This document shows, piece after piece, positions 1 to 9,261 of a stretch of DNA of 64,000 bases (positions are counted from its first letter, which is position 1; each line of letters begins with the position of its first letter). The DNA comes from Bordetella genomosp. 1. GTDB lineage: Bacteria; Pseudomonadota; Gammaproteobacteria; Burkholderiales; Burkholderiaceae_B. The notes beneath the pieces were generated by a model. That model was not told where the DNA came from and searched no databases. It worked only from the letters and a program-made list of their open reading frames with translations. The position numbers and the translations under genes are program-made. The stretch spans positions 1,054,001-1,118,000 of the forward strand of contig NZ_NEVL01000003.1 of the NCBI RefSeq assembly GCF_002261335.1. Reading direction: 5' to 3'.

Positions 1-20
1 TTTCCGGCGGAACAGCCCAG

Positions 21-50
21 AATCCTTTTCACCCCCACCCGAAAAGGATT
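21..50 (+). promoter_or_regulatory. Perfect 10-bp inverted repeat over the ribosome binding site of the first SDR gene
   Basis: AATCCTTTTC (21-30) and GAAAAGGATT (41-50) are exact inverted complements around a 10-base loop. The 3' arm contains the AAAAGGA ribosome binding site of the gene that starts at 57. This could be a repressor operator or an RNA hairpin that hides the ribosome binding site. The symmetry is seen directly; the role is inferred. Confidence 0.55.
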
Positions 51-56
51 CCGACC

Positions 57-800
57 ATGAACCTCCCCACCGCCTCCCGCGTTGCCCTGGTCACCGGCGC
101 CTCGCGCGGCATCGGCGCCGCCATCGCGCGCCGGCTCGCGGCCGACGGCTTTGCCGTCGCCATCAACTATGCGACCAACGCCGCCGAAGCCGAGGCATTG
201 GCGGCCGCGCTCACGCGGGACGGCGCGCGCGCACTCGCCGTGCAGGCCGACGTGTCGCGCGCCGACCAGGTGGCCGCGCTGTTTGCCGCCGTGGCGGCGG
301 GACTGGGCCCTGTCGACGTGCTCGTCAACAACGCCGGCATCCTCAAGGCCGCCCCGCTGGCGCAGACCAGCGACGCGCAGTACGCGCAGTATTTCGCCAT
401 CAATACACAGGGCGTGTTCAACACGCTGCGCGAGGCCGCGACCCGCTTGAACGACGGCGGCCGCGTCATCAATCTGTCGAGCACCACGCTGGCGCTGAAC
501 CTGCCGGGCTACGCGATCTACAACGGCACCAAGGCCGCGGTGGAAGCCTTCACCCGCGTGTTCGCCAAGGAGCTGCGCGGCCGCCGCATCACCGTGAACG
601 CGGTGGCGCCGGGCCCGGTGGCCACCGCGCTCTTTCTCGACGGCAAGAGCGAAGAACAGGTGCGCGGCTTCGCGCAGATGTCGCCGCTCGAGCGTCTGGG
701 CCAGCCGGAGGACATCGCGGGCGTGGTGGCGTTTCTCGCGGGCCCGGACAGCGGCTGGATCAACGGACAGGTCGTGCGCGCCAACGGCGGCGTGGCCTGA
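57..800 (+). CDS. SDR family oxidoreductase (FabG-like)
   Basis: A classical short-chain dehydrogenase/reductase of 247 residues, probably an NADP(H)-dependent cytosolic oxidoreductase of unknown substrate. It shows the cofactor motif TGASRGIG (residues 13-20), NNAG (91-94), catalytic serines near 141-142 and the YNGTK active-site motif (Tyr155, Lys159), and ends with the usual N-G-Q-V-V-R-A-N-G-G tail of the family. The start is chosen because AAAAGGA lies about ten bases upstream. It is the first gene of a compact operon with a DUF1097 membrane protein (15 bp downstream) and a second SDR. The inverted repeat over its ribosome binding site suggests local control. Family confidence is high; the substrate is unknown. 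Confidence 0.93.
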   Translation: MNLPTASRVALVTGASRGIGAAIARRLAADGFAVAINYATNAAEAEALAAALTRDGARALAVQADVSRADQVAALFAAVAAGLGPVDVLVNNAGILKAAPLAQTSDAQYAQYFAINTQGVFNTLREAATRLNDGGRVINLSSTTLALNLPGYAIYNGTKAAVEAFTRVFAKELRGRRITVNAVAPGPVATALFLDGKSEEQVRGFAQMSPLERLGQPEDIAGVVAFLAGPDSGWINGQVVRANGGVA

Positions 801-815
801 GCCCGGGAGATCCAT

Positions 816-1310
816 ATGAGCCACCGTTCCGTCTCCCCCCGCCGCTACGCCGTCGTGACCCTGGTCGCCGCCCTAACCGCCTCGCTCGCCGCGGCCAGCG
901 CGCTGCTGGCGGGCCTGCCGGTGTGGGCCATGTTCATCGGCTGGATCGCCTTCTTCACGCGCGGCCTGACGCTGCGCGCCACGTTCGACAACCTGGCCTG
1001 CGTCTGGCTCGGTCTCGCGATCGGCGCCCTGGCGGCGGCCAGCGTGGCCGCGTTGACACCCGCGCTCGGCCTGGCTTTGGCGCTTCCGCTGGTGGTGTTC
1101 GTGGTCGCGCTCGGCGTGGTGGCGCTGCGCGGCCTGCCCGCGCTCAACAACCTGCTGGCCTACTTTCTCGGCCTCGTCGCCTGGTTTGCCGCCCATCTCG
1201 AACCGTCGCTCGAACAGATCGCCCACCTGGGCGGCGCGAGCGCCATCGGCTCCTTCGCCGGCTGGATTTCCCATCACGCGCCGCAGCGCCTGATGCCGGC
1301 CCGCGCCTGA
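816..1310 (+). CDS. DUF1097 family membrane protein
   Basis: A 164-residue hydrophobic protein with about four to five membrane helices, resembling the DUF1097 (YcdZ-like) family of inner-membrane proteins of unknown function. The helices lie near residues 12-32, 33-50, 58-80, 82-105 and 108-125, with a soluble tail ending in M-P-A-R-A. GGGAGAT precedes the ATG. It sits between two SDR genes with gaps of 15 and 23 bp, so the three are probably co-transcribed. The hydrophobic pattern is seen directly; the family name rests on overall resemblance. Confidence 0.8.
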   Translation: MSHRSVSPRRYAVVTLVAALTASLAAASALLAGLPVWAMFIGWIAFFTRGLTLRATFDNLACVWLGLAIGALAAASVAALTPALGLALALPLVVFVVALGVVALRGLPALNNLLAYFLGLVAWFAAHLEPSLEQIAHLGGASAIGSFAGWISHHAPQRLMPARA

Positions 1311-1333
1311 ACCTGAGTCCAAGGAGATCGCTC

Positions 1334-2257
1334 ATGTCTCACGTCATCCTCGTCACCGGCGCGTCTTCCGGCTTTGGCCGCATGACCGCCCAGGCCCTGG
1401 CGCTGGCCGGCCACACCGTCTACGCCTCGATGCGCGACACCCAGGGCCGCAACGCGCCGCGCGTGGCCGAGCTGCGCCAATGGGCCGCCGATCACGAAGC
1501 CGATCTGCGCAGCCTCGAGCTCGACGTGCAGTCCGACGCGTCCTCGGCACACGCGGTGGCCCGGGTGCTGGCGCAATCGGGCCGGCTGGATGTGATCGTG
1601 CACAACGCCGGGCACATGGTGTTCGGCCCCGCGGAGGCCTTCACGCCGGCGCAGCTGGCGCAGCAATACGATGTGAACGTGCTTGGCACGCAGCGCGTGA
1701 ACCGCGCGGCGCTGCCACAGCTGCGTCGCCAGGGCCACGGTTTGCTGCTGTGGGTCGGATCCTCGTCGACGCGTGGCGGCACGCCGCCCTTTCTCGCGCC
1801 GTACTTCGCCGCGAAGGCGGCCATGGACGCGCTCGCCGTGTCGTATGCGGCCGAGCTGGCGCGCTGGGGCATCGAGACCACCATCATGGTGCCGGGCGCC
1901 TTCACGCAAGGCACCAACCATTTCGCCCACGCCGGCAAGCCTGCCGACGCGGCGGTGGCGGCCGACTACGAGGCCGGCCCCTATGCCGGGGTGGCGGCGC
2001 AGGCGCTCGCCGGACTCGCCGGCCTGGAGCCGGACGACGCCGACCCGGCCCAGGTGGCGCGCGAAATCGTGCGCGTGGTGGACCTGCCCGCGGGCGCACG
2101 GCCATTCCGCGTGCACGTGGATCCGTCACAGGATGGCGCGGAGGTGGTCAACGCCGTGGCCGACCGGGTGCGGCGCGAGCTGCTGCGCGCCATCGGCTTG
2201 CAGGATCTGTTGCGCGCGACGCCGGGCGGAAGGGGCGCCGCGACGGCGCAGGCGTAG
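1334..2257 (+). CDS. SDR family oxidoreductase
   Basis: A 307-residue short-chain dehydrogenase, longer at the C-terminus than the classical 250-residue enzymes. It has the cofactor motif TGASSGFG (residues 8-15), a variant HNAG in place of NNAG, a run of serines (SSST) and the YFAAK catalytic motif. The replacement of GIG by GFG and the extended tail resemble SDR enzymes annotated as retinol or ketone reductase-like. The start at 1334 follows AAGGAGA; the frame is open further upstream, but that part only overlaps the DUF1097 gene. It is the last gene of the three-gene operon and faces the next gene tail to tail with a 35-bp gap. Confidence 0.92.
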   Translation: MSHVILVTGASSGFGRMTAQALALAGHTVYASMRDTQGRNAPRVAELRQWAADHEADLRSLELDVQSDASSAHAVARVLAQSGRLDVIVHNAGHMVFGPAEAFTPAQLAQQYDVNVLGTQRVNRAALPQLRRQGHGLLLWVGSSSTRGGTPPFLAPYFAAKAAMDALAVSYAAELARWGIETTIMVPGAFTQGTNHFAHAGKPADAAVAADYEAGPYAGVAAQALAGLAGLEPDDADPAQVAREIVRVVDLPAGARPFRVHVDPSQDGAEVVNAVADRVRRELLRAIGLQDLLRATPGGRGAATAQA

Positions 2258-2292
2258 CGCGGGCGCAGCGCGGGCGCAGCGCCTGCGCGTGG

Positions 2293-2712
2293 TCAGGCCG
2301 CCTCGGCGCCCGACAGGTCGTCGAAGCCGACCAGATCGTCGCCGGTGAAGTTGGCCAGCACGCCGTAGGGCTGGCAGATCGGGAAGACGCCTTCGGCGAA
2401 CAGGATCGACCAGGCGTCGCCGCCCCAGAAGGTGAGCTCCTCGCCCCAGACCAGCAGGCCGTTGGGGCCCACCTCTTCGGGCGCACCCAGCGTCTCCTGC
2501 AGGTGGCGCGCGGCCGCCAGCGAGAAGTCTTCGAGACGATCCAGGCGCTCGCGCACGAAGGCGGGATCCACGGTCAGCTGGCGCTGGGCATCGAGCAGAA
2601 TGGTGAAGAACACCTCCTGTTCGCCCTTCTGCCAGGTGGCCTGGGCGTAGCCCTGCCCCTCGTCGTCGACGTTGATCGTCAGCGTGCCCAACGGCGTTTC
2701 GATATGTTCCAT
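2293..2712 (-). CDS. Hypothetical acidic protein, 139 aa
   Basis: A small acidic cytosolic protein with no family I can name. It begins MEHIETPLGTLTINVDDEG, is rich in Asp, Glu and aromatic residues, and has no signal peptide or membrane segment. It lies on the minus strand downstream of pgaD with a gap of about 105 bp that contains no clear terminator, so it could be read from the pga operon or alone. The regular amino-acid composition and third-codon-position GC support a real gene. Confidence 0.7.
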   Translation of the reverse strand: MEHIETPLGTLTINVDDEGQGYAQATWQKGEQEVFFTILLDAQRQLTVDPAFVRERLDRLEDFSLAAARHLQETLGAPEEVGPNGLLVWGEELTFWGGDAWSILFAEGVFPICQPYGVLANFTGDDLVGFDDLSGAEAA

Positions 2713-2817
2713 GACGTGCCCTGCCTCACAAATACGGTTCTGGTGCGGCCGGGGCGCATCGCCCGGCGCTCACCCAATAGTAGCGGCTTCCGGCGCCCCT
2801 TACCGCGCCGCGCGGGA

Positions 2818-3312
2818 TCAGCGGCGCGGACGGCGGCGCACCGGCTCCGACAGCGGCTTGAGCACGGCGTCGCGGAACTGGCCGTCATCGTCGTGCATCG
2901 CCACGAGGCTGCGCGCGCGCTGCCACACCGACATCTGGCGCACCGGCACGCGCGCCACCGCGGCGAGCTCGTGCACGCGCACCGGCCGGGCCATCTCGGG
3001 CGTGTCGGCCTCCTTGTTCTCGTCGTCTTCGCGATGGCGCACCAGCCGCGCCACGATCAGCATCAGCGCCAGCAACGCCGCCACGCCGATGCCGCAATAC
3101 AGCAGGAAGCGGCGGTCTGCGGTCGACTGGGCCGTGGTCATGAAGAAATCCCAGTACACGAAGAAGATGAAGCCGGCCCACACGGCCACCAGCAGCAGCG
3201 GCCGTGCGATGTTGAGCCAGAGCCAGCGGCAGGCGCCGGCCACCGGGCCCGCCACGCGCAGCCAGGTCGACAGCGGCAGGTCGGTGTTGTCGATGATGGG
3301 TTCTTTAGGCAT
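2818..3312 (-). CDS. pgaD: Poly-beta-1,6-GlcNAc synthesis accessory protein PgaD (BpsD)
   Basis: The small inner-membrane partner of the PgaC synthase, required in E. coli for polymer synthesis and for stabilising the PgaC/PgaD complex that responds to c-di-GMP. The 164-residue protein has two hydrophobic helices (about residues 35-62 and 75-98) and a charged cytoplasmic C-terminus rich in Arg, as in the family. It overlaps the end of pgaC by 8 bp, indicating translational coupling, and is the last gene of the pgaABCD operon. Identification rests on topology, size and position more than on sequence motifs. Confidence 0.9.
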   Translation of the reverse strand: MPKEPIIDNTDLPLSTWLRVAGPVAGACRWLWLNIARPLLLVAVWAGFIFFVYWDFFMTTAQSTADRRFLLYCGIGVAALLALMLIVARLVRHREDDENKEADTPEMARPVRVHELAAVARVPVRQMSVWQRARSLVAMHDDDGQFRDAVLKPLSEPVRRRPRR

Positions 3313-4564
3313 CTCTCTCTCCTCTGTCCGGGCTGACCCAGACGGCTCTTTTGCCGCGCCGGCGCAACAGCACCGCCGGCACGGAGTACACGGTCGTCAC
3401 CATCGTGATGAACCAGAAACCCAGCGGGTACCAGAAAGTCCAGAAGTAGTAGCGCAGCAGCGCCCGGTCGTACTTGCGGTCGACCAGCATACTGGTCAGG
3501 ATCTGCAGCATGCAGGCCAGCGCCAGCAGCAGGCCATGCCACTGCGGCAGCAGGCCGACGCGCCAGGCGCCCGGCAGGCCCAGCAGGGTGCCCGCCACGC
3601 CGCCCAGCAGCACGCCGGCCATCAGGTAGGCCCACAGCACGCTCAGGCAGTACTCGGCGTAGATCGGCCACATGCGCCGCATCTCCCAGCGGAACACGCG
3701 CGGCGAATACTTGAACAGCGTCTGCACGCCGCCCATGGCCCAGCGCAGGCGCTGGCGCCACAGCCCGCGCAGCGTCTCCGGCGTCAGGATCCACGACAAC
3801 GCGTGCGGCTCGTAGCCGATGCGCCAGCCGGCCAGCTGCAGCTTCCAGCTGATGTCGATGTCTTCGGTGAGCATCTCCGCGCTCCAGAAGTTCACGTCCA
3901 CCAGCGCCTGGCGCCGGAACATCACGATCACGCCCGAGACGGTGAAGAGCCGGCCGTAGAGCTGCTGCGTGCGCTTGATCAGGCCGATGATGGACGAGAA
4001 CTCGCCCACCTGCATGCGGCCCAGCAGCGTGGTGCGGCTGCGGATGCGCGGGTTGCCGGTCATCGCCGCGACCTTGCCGTCGCGCAGGAAGTGGCGCAGC
4101 AGCCAGGCGATGGCGTCCGGATCCAGCATCGAGTCGCCGTCGATGCCCAGCACATACTCACCCTGCGCCAGCAGCGTGGCCGTGGTCAGCGCCACCGCCT
4201 TGCCCTGGTTGTGGTTCTGGTGCACCACGCGCAGGCGCGGATAGCGCACGGCCAGCACGCTGAGCCTGTCGCCGGTGCCGTCGGTGCTGCCGTCGTTGAC
4301 CGCGATCACCTCGTAGTTCGGGTAGTTCTGCGCCATCAGCGCGTCGATCACCTCGTCGACGTTGTCCTCCTCGTTGAAGCACGGCACCAGGATGCTGACT
4401 TTCGGCAGCGTGGGCAGCAGCGTCAGCGGATCGACGCCCTCGTTCTGGCCGCGCTCGAACTGGTAATAGTGCGCCAGGCCGCCCGTCATCCAGAGCCAGG
4501 CCATGCAGAACGGGTAGTAGAAAACATAGGCGAGCACGAAGCTCGTTGCGAGGTCCCAGTTCAT
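3305..4564 (-). CDS. pgaC: Poly-beta-1,6-N-acetylglucosamine synthase PgaC (BpsC)
   Basis: A processive family-2 glycosyltransferase of 419 residues that polymerises UDP-GlcNAc into beta-1,6-linked polymer at the inner membrane. The GT2 motifs are in order: DGS at 91-93, DGD at 142-144, TED at 233-235 and the processivity motif QRLRW at 271-275. There is a hydrophobic N-terminal segment (about 5-27) and several C-terminal helices (about 290-400). The start at 4564 is chosen because MNWDLATSF matches family N-termini and its ATG overlaps the pgaB stop as ATGA; the frame stays open upstream, but only inside pgaB. Confidence 0.97.
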   Translation of the reverse strand: MNWDLATSFVLAYVFYYPFCMAWLWMTGGLAHYYQFERGQNEGVDPLTLLPTLPKVSILVPCFNEEDNVDEVIDALMAQNYPNYEVIAVNDGSTDGTGDRLSVLAVRYPRLRVVHQNHNQGKAVALTTATLLAQGEYVLGIDGDSMLDPDAIAWLLRHFLRDGKVAAMTGNPRIRSRTTLLGRMQVGEFSSIIGLIKRTQQLYGRLFTVSGVIVMFRRQALVDVNFWSAEMLTEDIDISWKLQLAGWRIGYEPHALSWILTPETLRGLWRQRLRWAMGGVQTLFKYSPRVFRWEMRRMWPIYAEYCLSVLWAYLMAGVLLGGVAGTLLGLPGAWRVGLLPQWHGLLLALACMLQILTSMLVDRKYDRALLRYYFWTFWYPLGFWFITMVTTVYSVPAVLLRRRGKRAVWVSPDRGERDA

Positions 4565-6711
4565 CGTTGCGCGCCTCCCGGCGCGGCGGGAAGCGCATTG
4601 GGCTCGGCATGGGTCCAGCCGGGCGGCAGCATGTCGGCGGGCGGATCGATCAACGCCTCGGGTGCCGGCGCGCCGGGCGCGCGTGCGGGGTCGCGGAAGA
4701 AGTCGCGCCCGAGCGATTGCTGCACCGACAGATGCGGCTTCACCGCGGCCAGCGCCGGCTGGTCGTTGAGGAAGTCGTCGGGGTAGTAGCCGAGGTTGCG
4801 CACGCCGGCTTTGCGCAGCAGCGCAAAATGACGCGCCAGGACGGCATCGGGAATCGCCTTGCCGGTGCGCCAGTCGCGCGACTGCAGCTCGAACAGCGTG
4901 CGCGCGTTCGCGCCCGGCACCTGCGCCACCACGCGCGCCAGCTCGCGCAGCCAGACGTCGGGATCCGGCGCCTCCTCCATATAGGGCATGGCCTCCAGCG
5001 CCGTGTAGTCGTAGGCCTTCAGGAACGATTCGAAGTCCTGCGCGAAGCGCGCCTCCGAGCCGGGCTCCAGCATCGGCCGGGTGTACATGTTGCGCGCCGT
5101 GATCAGCACGGGATGCCAGCGGCGCAGCACCGTCGACAGCGCGTGGGTGAAGTCGATCAGCGCATCCGTCTTGGCGCGGGTCCAGCGCTGCATCGCCTCG
5201 GGCGAGGCACGGATGGCCGCCACGTCGGGCGGCAGGCCCCACGATGCGTAGGCCTGCAAGGCCGCCGGGCTGGCGTCCTCGTAGTCGTTGAACATGCCAT
5301 CGTCGTGATACAGCACGCCCGCAAATGCGGCATGGCGGCCCAGGTCCTCGTAGATCTCCAGGATGGCCTGACGCGCCACCGGATCGAAGATCGACAGGCG
5401 ACGATAGGTGTCGGCCGCGCCGGCGGGTGCGCCCGGCATCTGCCGCACCAGGCGGTCGGCCGCGGGATCCGAGGCCGGCAGCTTGAACGACGACACCGGC
5501 ATCCAGGCGTAGACCCGCACCTGCGCCCGCGTGCTCAGCTGCCACGCGACCCGGTTGAACAGGTCGGCCCGCATCGGCATGCGGCGGCTCGGGAAATACA
5601 GCGCGTCGGCCACCCCGTCGCCGTCCGGGTCGGCGAAGGCCTGCAGGAATACGCTGCTGGGATTCATGCGCGCCACGCGGTCGAGCAGCAGCGACAGGTT
5701 GCGCTCCTGCTGCACCGGATCGGGGTCATACACATAGTCCAGGTCCACGTGCATGACGCGGTTGACCTCGATCTCGCCGGCGTGGCGCGGATCGGGCGAG
5801 CGCAGCTCGCGCAGCAGCTCGGGCCCCTCGTCCTGGTAGTTCATGAGGCCGCGCCGCATGTGCGAGAGCGGCACGTCGGGCGTGTTGGGGCCGTCGTCCA
5901 GCGTGAGCGTGATCGGCATGCCGGCCTCGCGCGCGGCGCCGACCGCCACCTCGTTGTACGAGCCGTAGGGCCAGACCAGCGCGCGCACGTGGGCGCCGGT
6001 CTGGCGTTCGATCTCCTGCTTGTTGCGCCGCAGGTCGGCAACGATGCGGGCACGATAGCCGGCCTCCGATTCGTAGCGGCCGGTCGCCGCGTTGTAGCGC
6101 TGCGCGGTGGCGGCCGGCAGCAGGTTGCCCTGCGGATTGGCCGGGATCCCGCGATGCAGCGCATGCGTGTGTCCGGCCAGCTCCACCCATCCCGACTGCG
6201 CCATCTCGCGCGCCTGCGCCCAGCTCAGGAAGCGCGCCCGCGGCAACGCGATGGCCTCCTCGCCGCCATAGAAGCGCGCGCCGGCCGGCGCGTCGATCCA
6301 GCCGCTCACGAGCGCCATCACCGCCGGGTATTGGAAGCGCTTGAGCAAGGGAAACACCACGGTATAGACGCTCTCGTAGCCATCGTCGAAGGTGAGCAGC
6401 ACCGGCTTCGGCGGCAGGGCCGGCCCGCCTTCGCGCGCGGCGACGATCTGCGCCAGGCTCACGGGGTGGTAGCCCGCGCTGCGCAGCCAGGTGAACGCGG
6501 CCACCAGCGTGCTCTCGTCCACCGCGGTCGCGTCGGGCGAGGTCTCGAAGCTCGCGCGCACGTTCTTGCGCACGTCATGGAAAGTCAGCACGCGAAAGGT
6601 CTGGCCGTCGTCGGGATCGGCCGGGGGCAAGGGCTGGGCCGCCACGGTTGCGCTCGCAAGCATCAGGCATACGCACAGCAGCCGCACGAACGGGCGCATC
6701 AGATTCATCAT
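4561..6711 (-). CDS. pgaB: Poly-beta-1,6-GlcNAc N-deacetylase PgaB (BpsB)
   Basis: A periplasmic or outer-membrane-associated enzyme that partly deacetylates the polymer so PgaA can export it. Of its 716 residues, the first half is a polysaccharide deacetylase (carbohydrate esterase 4) domain with metal/catalytic residues Asp109-Asp110 in LLTFDDGYE and His181/His186 in GHTHALH. The second half, from about residue 330, is the hexosamine-binding/glycoside-hydrolase-like domain, which in Bordetella BpsB is known to cleave the polymer. The N-terminus has a signal-like hydrophobic stretch (8-25) ending ATVAAQ. I see no canonical lipobox, unlike E. coli PgaB. It lies 12 bp after pgaA and overlaps pgaC by 4 bp. 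Confidence 0.96.
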   Translation of the reverse strand: MMNLMRPFVRLLCVCLMLASATVAAQPLPPADPDDGQTFRVLTFHDVRKNVRASFETSPDATAVDESTLVAAFTWLRSAGYHPVSLAQIVAAREGGPALPPKPVLLTFDDGYESVYTVVFPLLKRFQYPAVMALVSGWIDAPAGARFYGGEEAIALPRARFLSWAQAREMAQSGWVELAGHTHALHRGIPANPQGNLLPAATAQRYNAATGRYESEAGYRARIVADLRRNKQEIERQTGAHVRALVWPYGSYNEVAVGAAREAGMPITLTLDDGPNTPDVPLSHMRRGLMNYQDEGPELLRELRSPDPRHAGEIEVNRVMHVDLDYVYDPDPVQQERNLSLLLDRVARMNPSSVFLQAFADPDGDGVADALYFPSRRMPMRADLFNRVAWQLSTRAQVRVYAWMPVSSFKLPASDPAADRLVRQMPGAPAGAADTYRRLSIFDPVARQAILEIYEDLGRHAAFAGVLYHDDGMFNDYEDASPAALQAYASWGLPPDVAAIRASPEAMQRWTRAKTDALIDFTHALSTVLRRWHPVLITARNMYTRPMLEPGSEARFAQDFESFLKAYDYTALEAMPYMEEAPDPDVWLRELARVVAQVPGANARTLFELQSRDWRTGKAIPDAVLARHFALLRKAGVRNLGYYPDDFLNDQPALAAVKPHLSVQQSLGRDFFRDPARAPGAPAPEALIDPPADMLPPGWTHAEPNALPAAPGGAQR

Positions 6712-6723
6712 TGATTGCTCCGT

Positions 6724-9261
6724 TCAGAGAAAAGGAATGGCGAGGTTCAGGTAGCCGGTGGTGCGGCGCTCGCGCTTGCCGTCGTACGGATGCCAGGCGG
6801 AGCCGATGCCGTAGGTGATGGTCCACCCCGGCCGGAAGCGCCATTCGTGCTCGTAGCGCAGGCCATACGTCGGCTCGGCGCCATAGCCAGACTGGCGGTA
6901 GCTGCCGGCGCTGGCATAGACCCGCTGCACCATCGTGCGGTCGTCGCGCTTCCAGGTGAGCAGCTGGTAGCGCGCCTCCAGCTCGACCGAGCCATCCGAC
7001 TCGGGGCTGTAGTACGGCACATCCGACTCGCGATTGCGGCCGGCATCCGCGCGCAGCGTGGTCTGGAACTGCTGCGACGGCCCGCTGTACCAGCGCTCCG
7101 TCCACGCCGCCCCCACGGATTGGTTCTGGTTGCCGTCGGTGTAGCGCATGCGCTGGTAGCTCAGGTCGAAGCGGCGCGACTCGTTCACGATGTAGCCGAA
7201 CGAGGCCTGCGCCTGGCTGCCGGCGATGCCCGCGTCGTAGGCGCGCCAGGGCACGTCCAGCGCATTGGTGTCGTACGACAGGCCGAGCTCGACGTGGTCG
7301 CCCCAGCGATATCCCGCCGTGGCCGCGACGCCGCCGTTGCGCGGGCCGCCGGTGTCGCGATGCGCCTCGCCCTCCAGCGTCCAGCCGCCCTGCTCCCAGC
7401 GCAGCCCGAGCCCGGTGCGCCCGCGCGTGGCCTTGCCGGCCGAGGTGTTGCCGTAGGCCCAGGCCTGGCGCGCGAAGATGCGCCACTGGTCGTCGATCAG
7501 GCCCGATTGCAGGCGGCTGTCGATCAGGAAGTCCTCGTCGGCGAGCGCGCTGGCATTGCTGCCCTTGCCATAGCTCGAGTCGATGGTGAGCGTGGGCGCG
7601 CGCATCGCGGCCTCGTCGCGCGCCGAATTGCGCACCTGCACCGAGTCCGGCTGCTCGGCCTGCAGGCGCGCCAGCGCCGCGCGGCCCACCGGGATCCGGC
7701 CGGTGGCCAGCAGCGTGTCGGCCTCGGCGCTGCGGATCGACACGGCGTCCGGGTGATCGGTGGCGGACGCCTGGACCAGCGCCAGCGCCGTGTGCGGCTG
7801 CTCGCGCGCCGCCGCCGTCCGGGCCTGCCCCTCGGCGAAGTCCACGTTGAACGGCGCCTCCTGCGTCAGCGCGGCATAGGTCTGTTCGGCCCGCGCAGGC
7901 TGGTCGGTGTAGAGGTAGTAGCGGCCGCGCAGGTCCTGCACCCGCGCGTAGTCGGGATTGGGGGTCTCCGGTTGCGGCGCCAGCCGGACCGTCGGCGGCG
8001 TGGCCGCCTCCATCTGCTGCAGCAGTTGATCGGCCTGGGTGAAACGCGCCGTGTCGATGTAGGCGTAGAACAGGCCTACGTGGGTGTCGCTCGGCATCGG
8101 CAAGCGGGTGCCGGCCAGGGCGATGGCGCGCTCGTACAGCGGCACGGCCAGATCGGAACGGCGCAGCCGCGCATACGAATCGGCCGCCGGCGCCAGGCCG
8201 TAGTACGGCACGTCCACGCCCTCGGCCGCGAGCGACGCGTACAGGTCCACACAGGCCTGGTCACGGCCGCGCGCGTTGAGCGCCACCAGCCGGTCGATGC
8301 GCACCCGCGCCTGCACGGCGCGCATGTCGGCGTCGGCGGGGTCGCCGATCTCGGCCAGCAGCGTGTCGGAGGCCGCGAGCGCTCCGTCGAGCGCCTCATG
8401 GCGGCCCGCGCCGCCCACGATGTCGCGTTGCTCGATGGCCCAGACGATCATCTGGCCCACCGCCTGCTGGCGGAATCCCATCACCTCCGCGGCGCTGAAA
8501 AGCGGCTGCTGGCCGGCCTGCGCGGCGCGCGCGTTGTCGGCACGCGCCTCGTCCATCGCCTCGCCGGCCGCGCCCCGGCGCGCGATCAGGAACACGTCCG
8601 CGCGCCGCGCGCTGCGGGAGTGCGGCTCGAGCGCCAGCGCACGGTCGTAGGCGTCGGAAGCCTCGCGCAGATTGCCGGCAAGCTCCTCGACCGCCCCGAC
8701 CACCTCGGCCGCCGCGGCGCGCACGTCGCGCGGCGCAGCCACGTCGGCCTCGACGGCGGCAGCCAGGGCGCGCGCCACGTCGGGCGTCTGCGCGTCGAAC
8801 GCATACTGCGCCCGGCGCAGCTGCGTCAGCGGACCCGGCGCGCGTTCGCGCAATGCGATGACCAGGCGCCGCTCGTCATCGAGCGCGCCCAGCCGTCGTG
8901 CGGCCAGGAACAGCGGGTCGAGCGCGTAGGCCGGCAGACTGGCGTAGCCGGTGCCCCGGGCCGCGTCCAGCGCCTCGCGGTCATGGCCGGCGCGGGTCTG
9001 CAGCGTGACATAGTCGGCCAGCACGCGTGCGCGTGCCTCCGCAGGCGGCGCCTCGCTGTCGGCGCGCGCCAGCCACTGTTCGAAGATCCGGGCGACGTCG
9101 TCAGGATGTTCGGCCGCGGTCTTGCGCACCAGGAAGTCGTGCAGCGCGCTGGAATACACCTGTTGCGCAGCAGCCGGCGCCGCGGCGCCTATCAATACCG
9201 AGGCCACGAGGCCGCTTACGGTGAGGGGAGAGAGTCGACAGCATTTTGGGAGTCCCAGCAT
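6724..9261 (-). CDS. pgaA: Poly-beta-1,6-GlcNAc export porin PgaA (BpsA)
   Basis: An outer-membrane porin of 845 residues that exports the polymer. An N-terminal signal peptide (about 1-32, ending AAPAAAQQ) is followed by a long Ala/Arg/Leu-rich helical region with TPR-like repeats (to about 540). The C-terminal part alternates Tyr, Trp, Arg and Gly as expected for a beta barrel and ends TTGYLNLAIPFL. E. coli PgaA is of similar length (about 807). It is the first gene of the pga operon; the only ribosome binding site candidate is a weak GGTAGA just upstream. The upstream 440 bp carry no gene. Confidence 0.94.
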   Translation of the reverse strand: MLGLPKCCRLSPLTVSGLVASVLIGAAAPAAAQQVYSSALHDFLVRKTAAEHPDDVARIFEQWLARADSEAPPAEARARVLADYVTLQTRAGHDREALDAARGTGYASLPAYALDPLFLAARRLGALDDERRLVIALRERAPGPLTQLRRAQYAFDAQTPDVARALAAAVEADVAAPRDVRAAAAEVVGAVEELAGNLREASDAYDRALALEPHSRSARRADVFLIARRGAAGEAMDEARADNARAAQAGQQPLFSAAEVMGFRQQAVGQMIVWAIEQRDIVGGAGRHEALDGALAASDTLLAEIGDPADADMRAVQARVRIDRLVALNARGRDQACVDLYASLAAEGVDVPYYGLAPAADSYARLRRSDLAVPLYERAIALAGTRLPMPSDTHVGLFYAYIDTARFTQADQLLQQMEAATPPTVRLAPQPETPNPDYARVQDLRGRYYLYTDQPARAEQTYAALTQEAPFNVDFAEGQARTAAAREQPHTALALVQASATDHPDAVSIRSAEADTLLATGRIPVGRAALARLQAEQPDSVQVRNSARDEAAMRAPTLTIDSSYGKGSNASALADEDFLIDSRLQSGLIDDQWRIFARQAWAYGNTSAGKATRGRTGLGLRWEQGGWTLEGEAHRDTGGPRNGGVAATAGYRWGDHVELGLSYDTNALDVPWRAYDAGIAGSQAQASFGYIVNESRRFDLSYQRMRYTDGNQNQSVGAAWTERWYSGPSQQFQTTLRADAGRNRESDVPYYSPESDGSVELEARYQLLTWKRDDRTMVQRVYASAGSYRQSGYGAEPTYGLRYEHEWRFRPGWTITYGIGSAWHPYDGKRERRTTGYLNLAIPFL

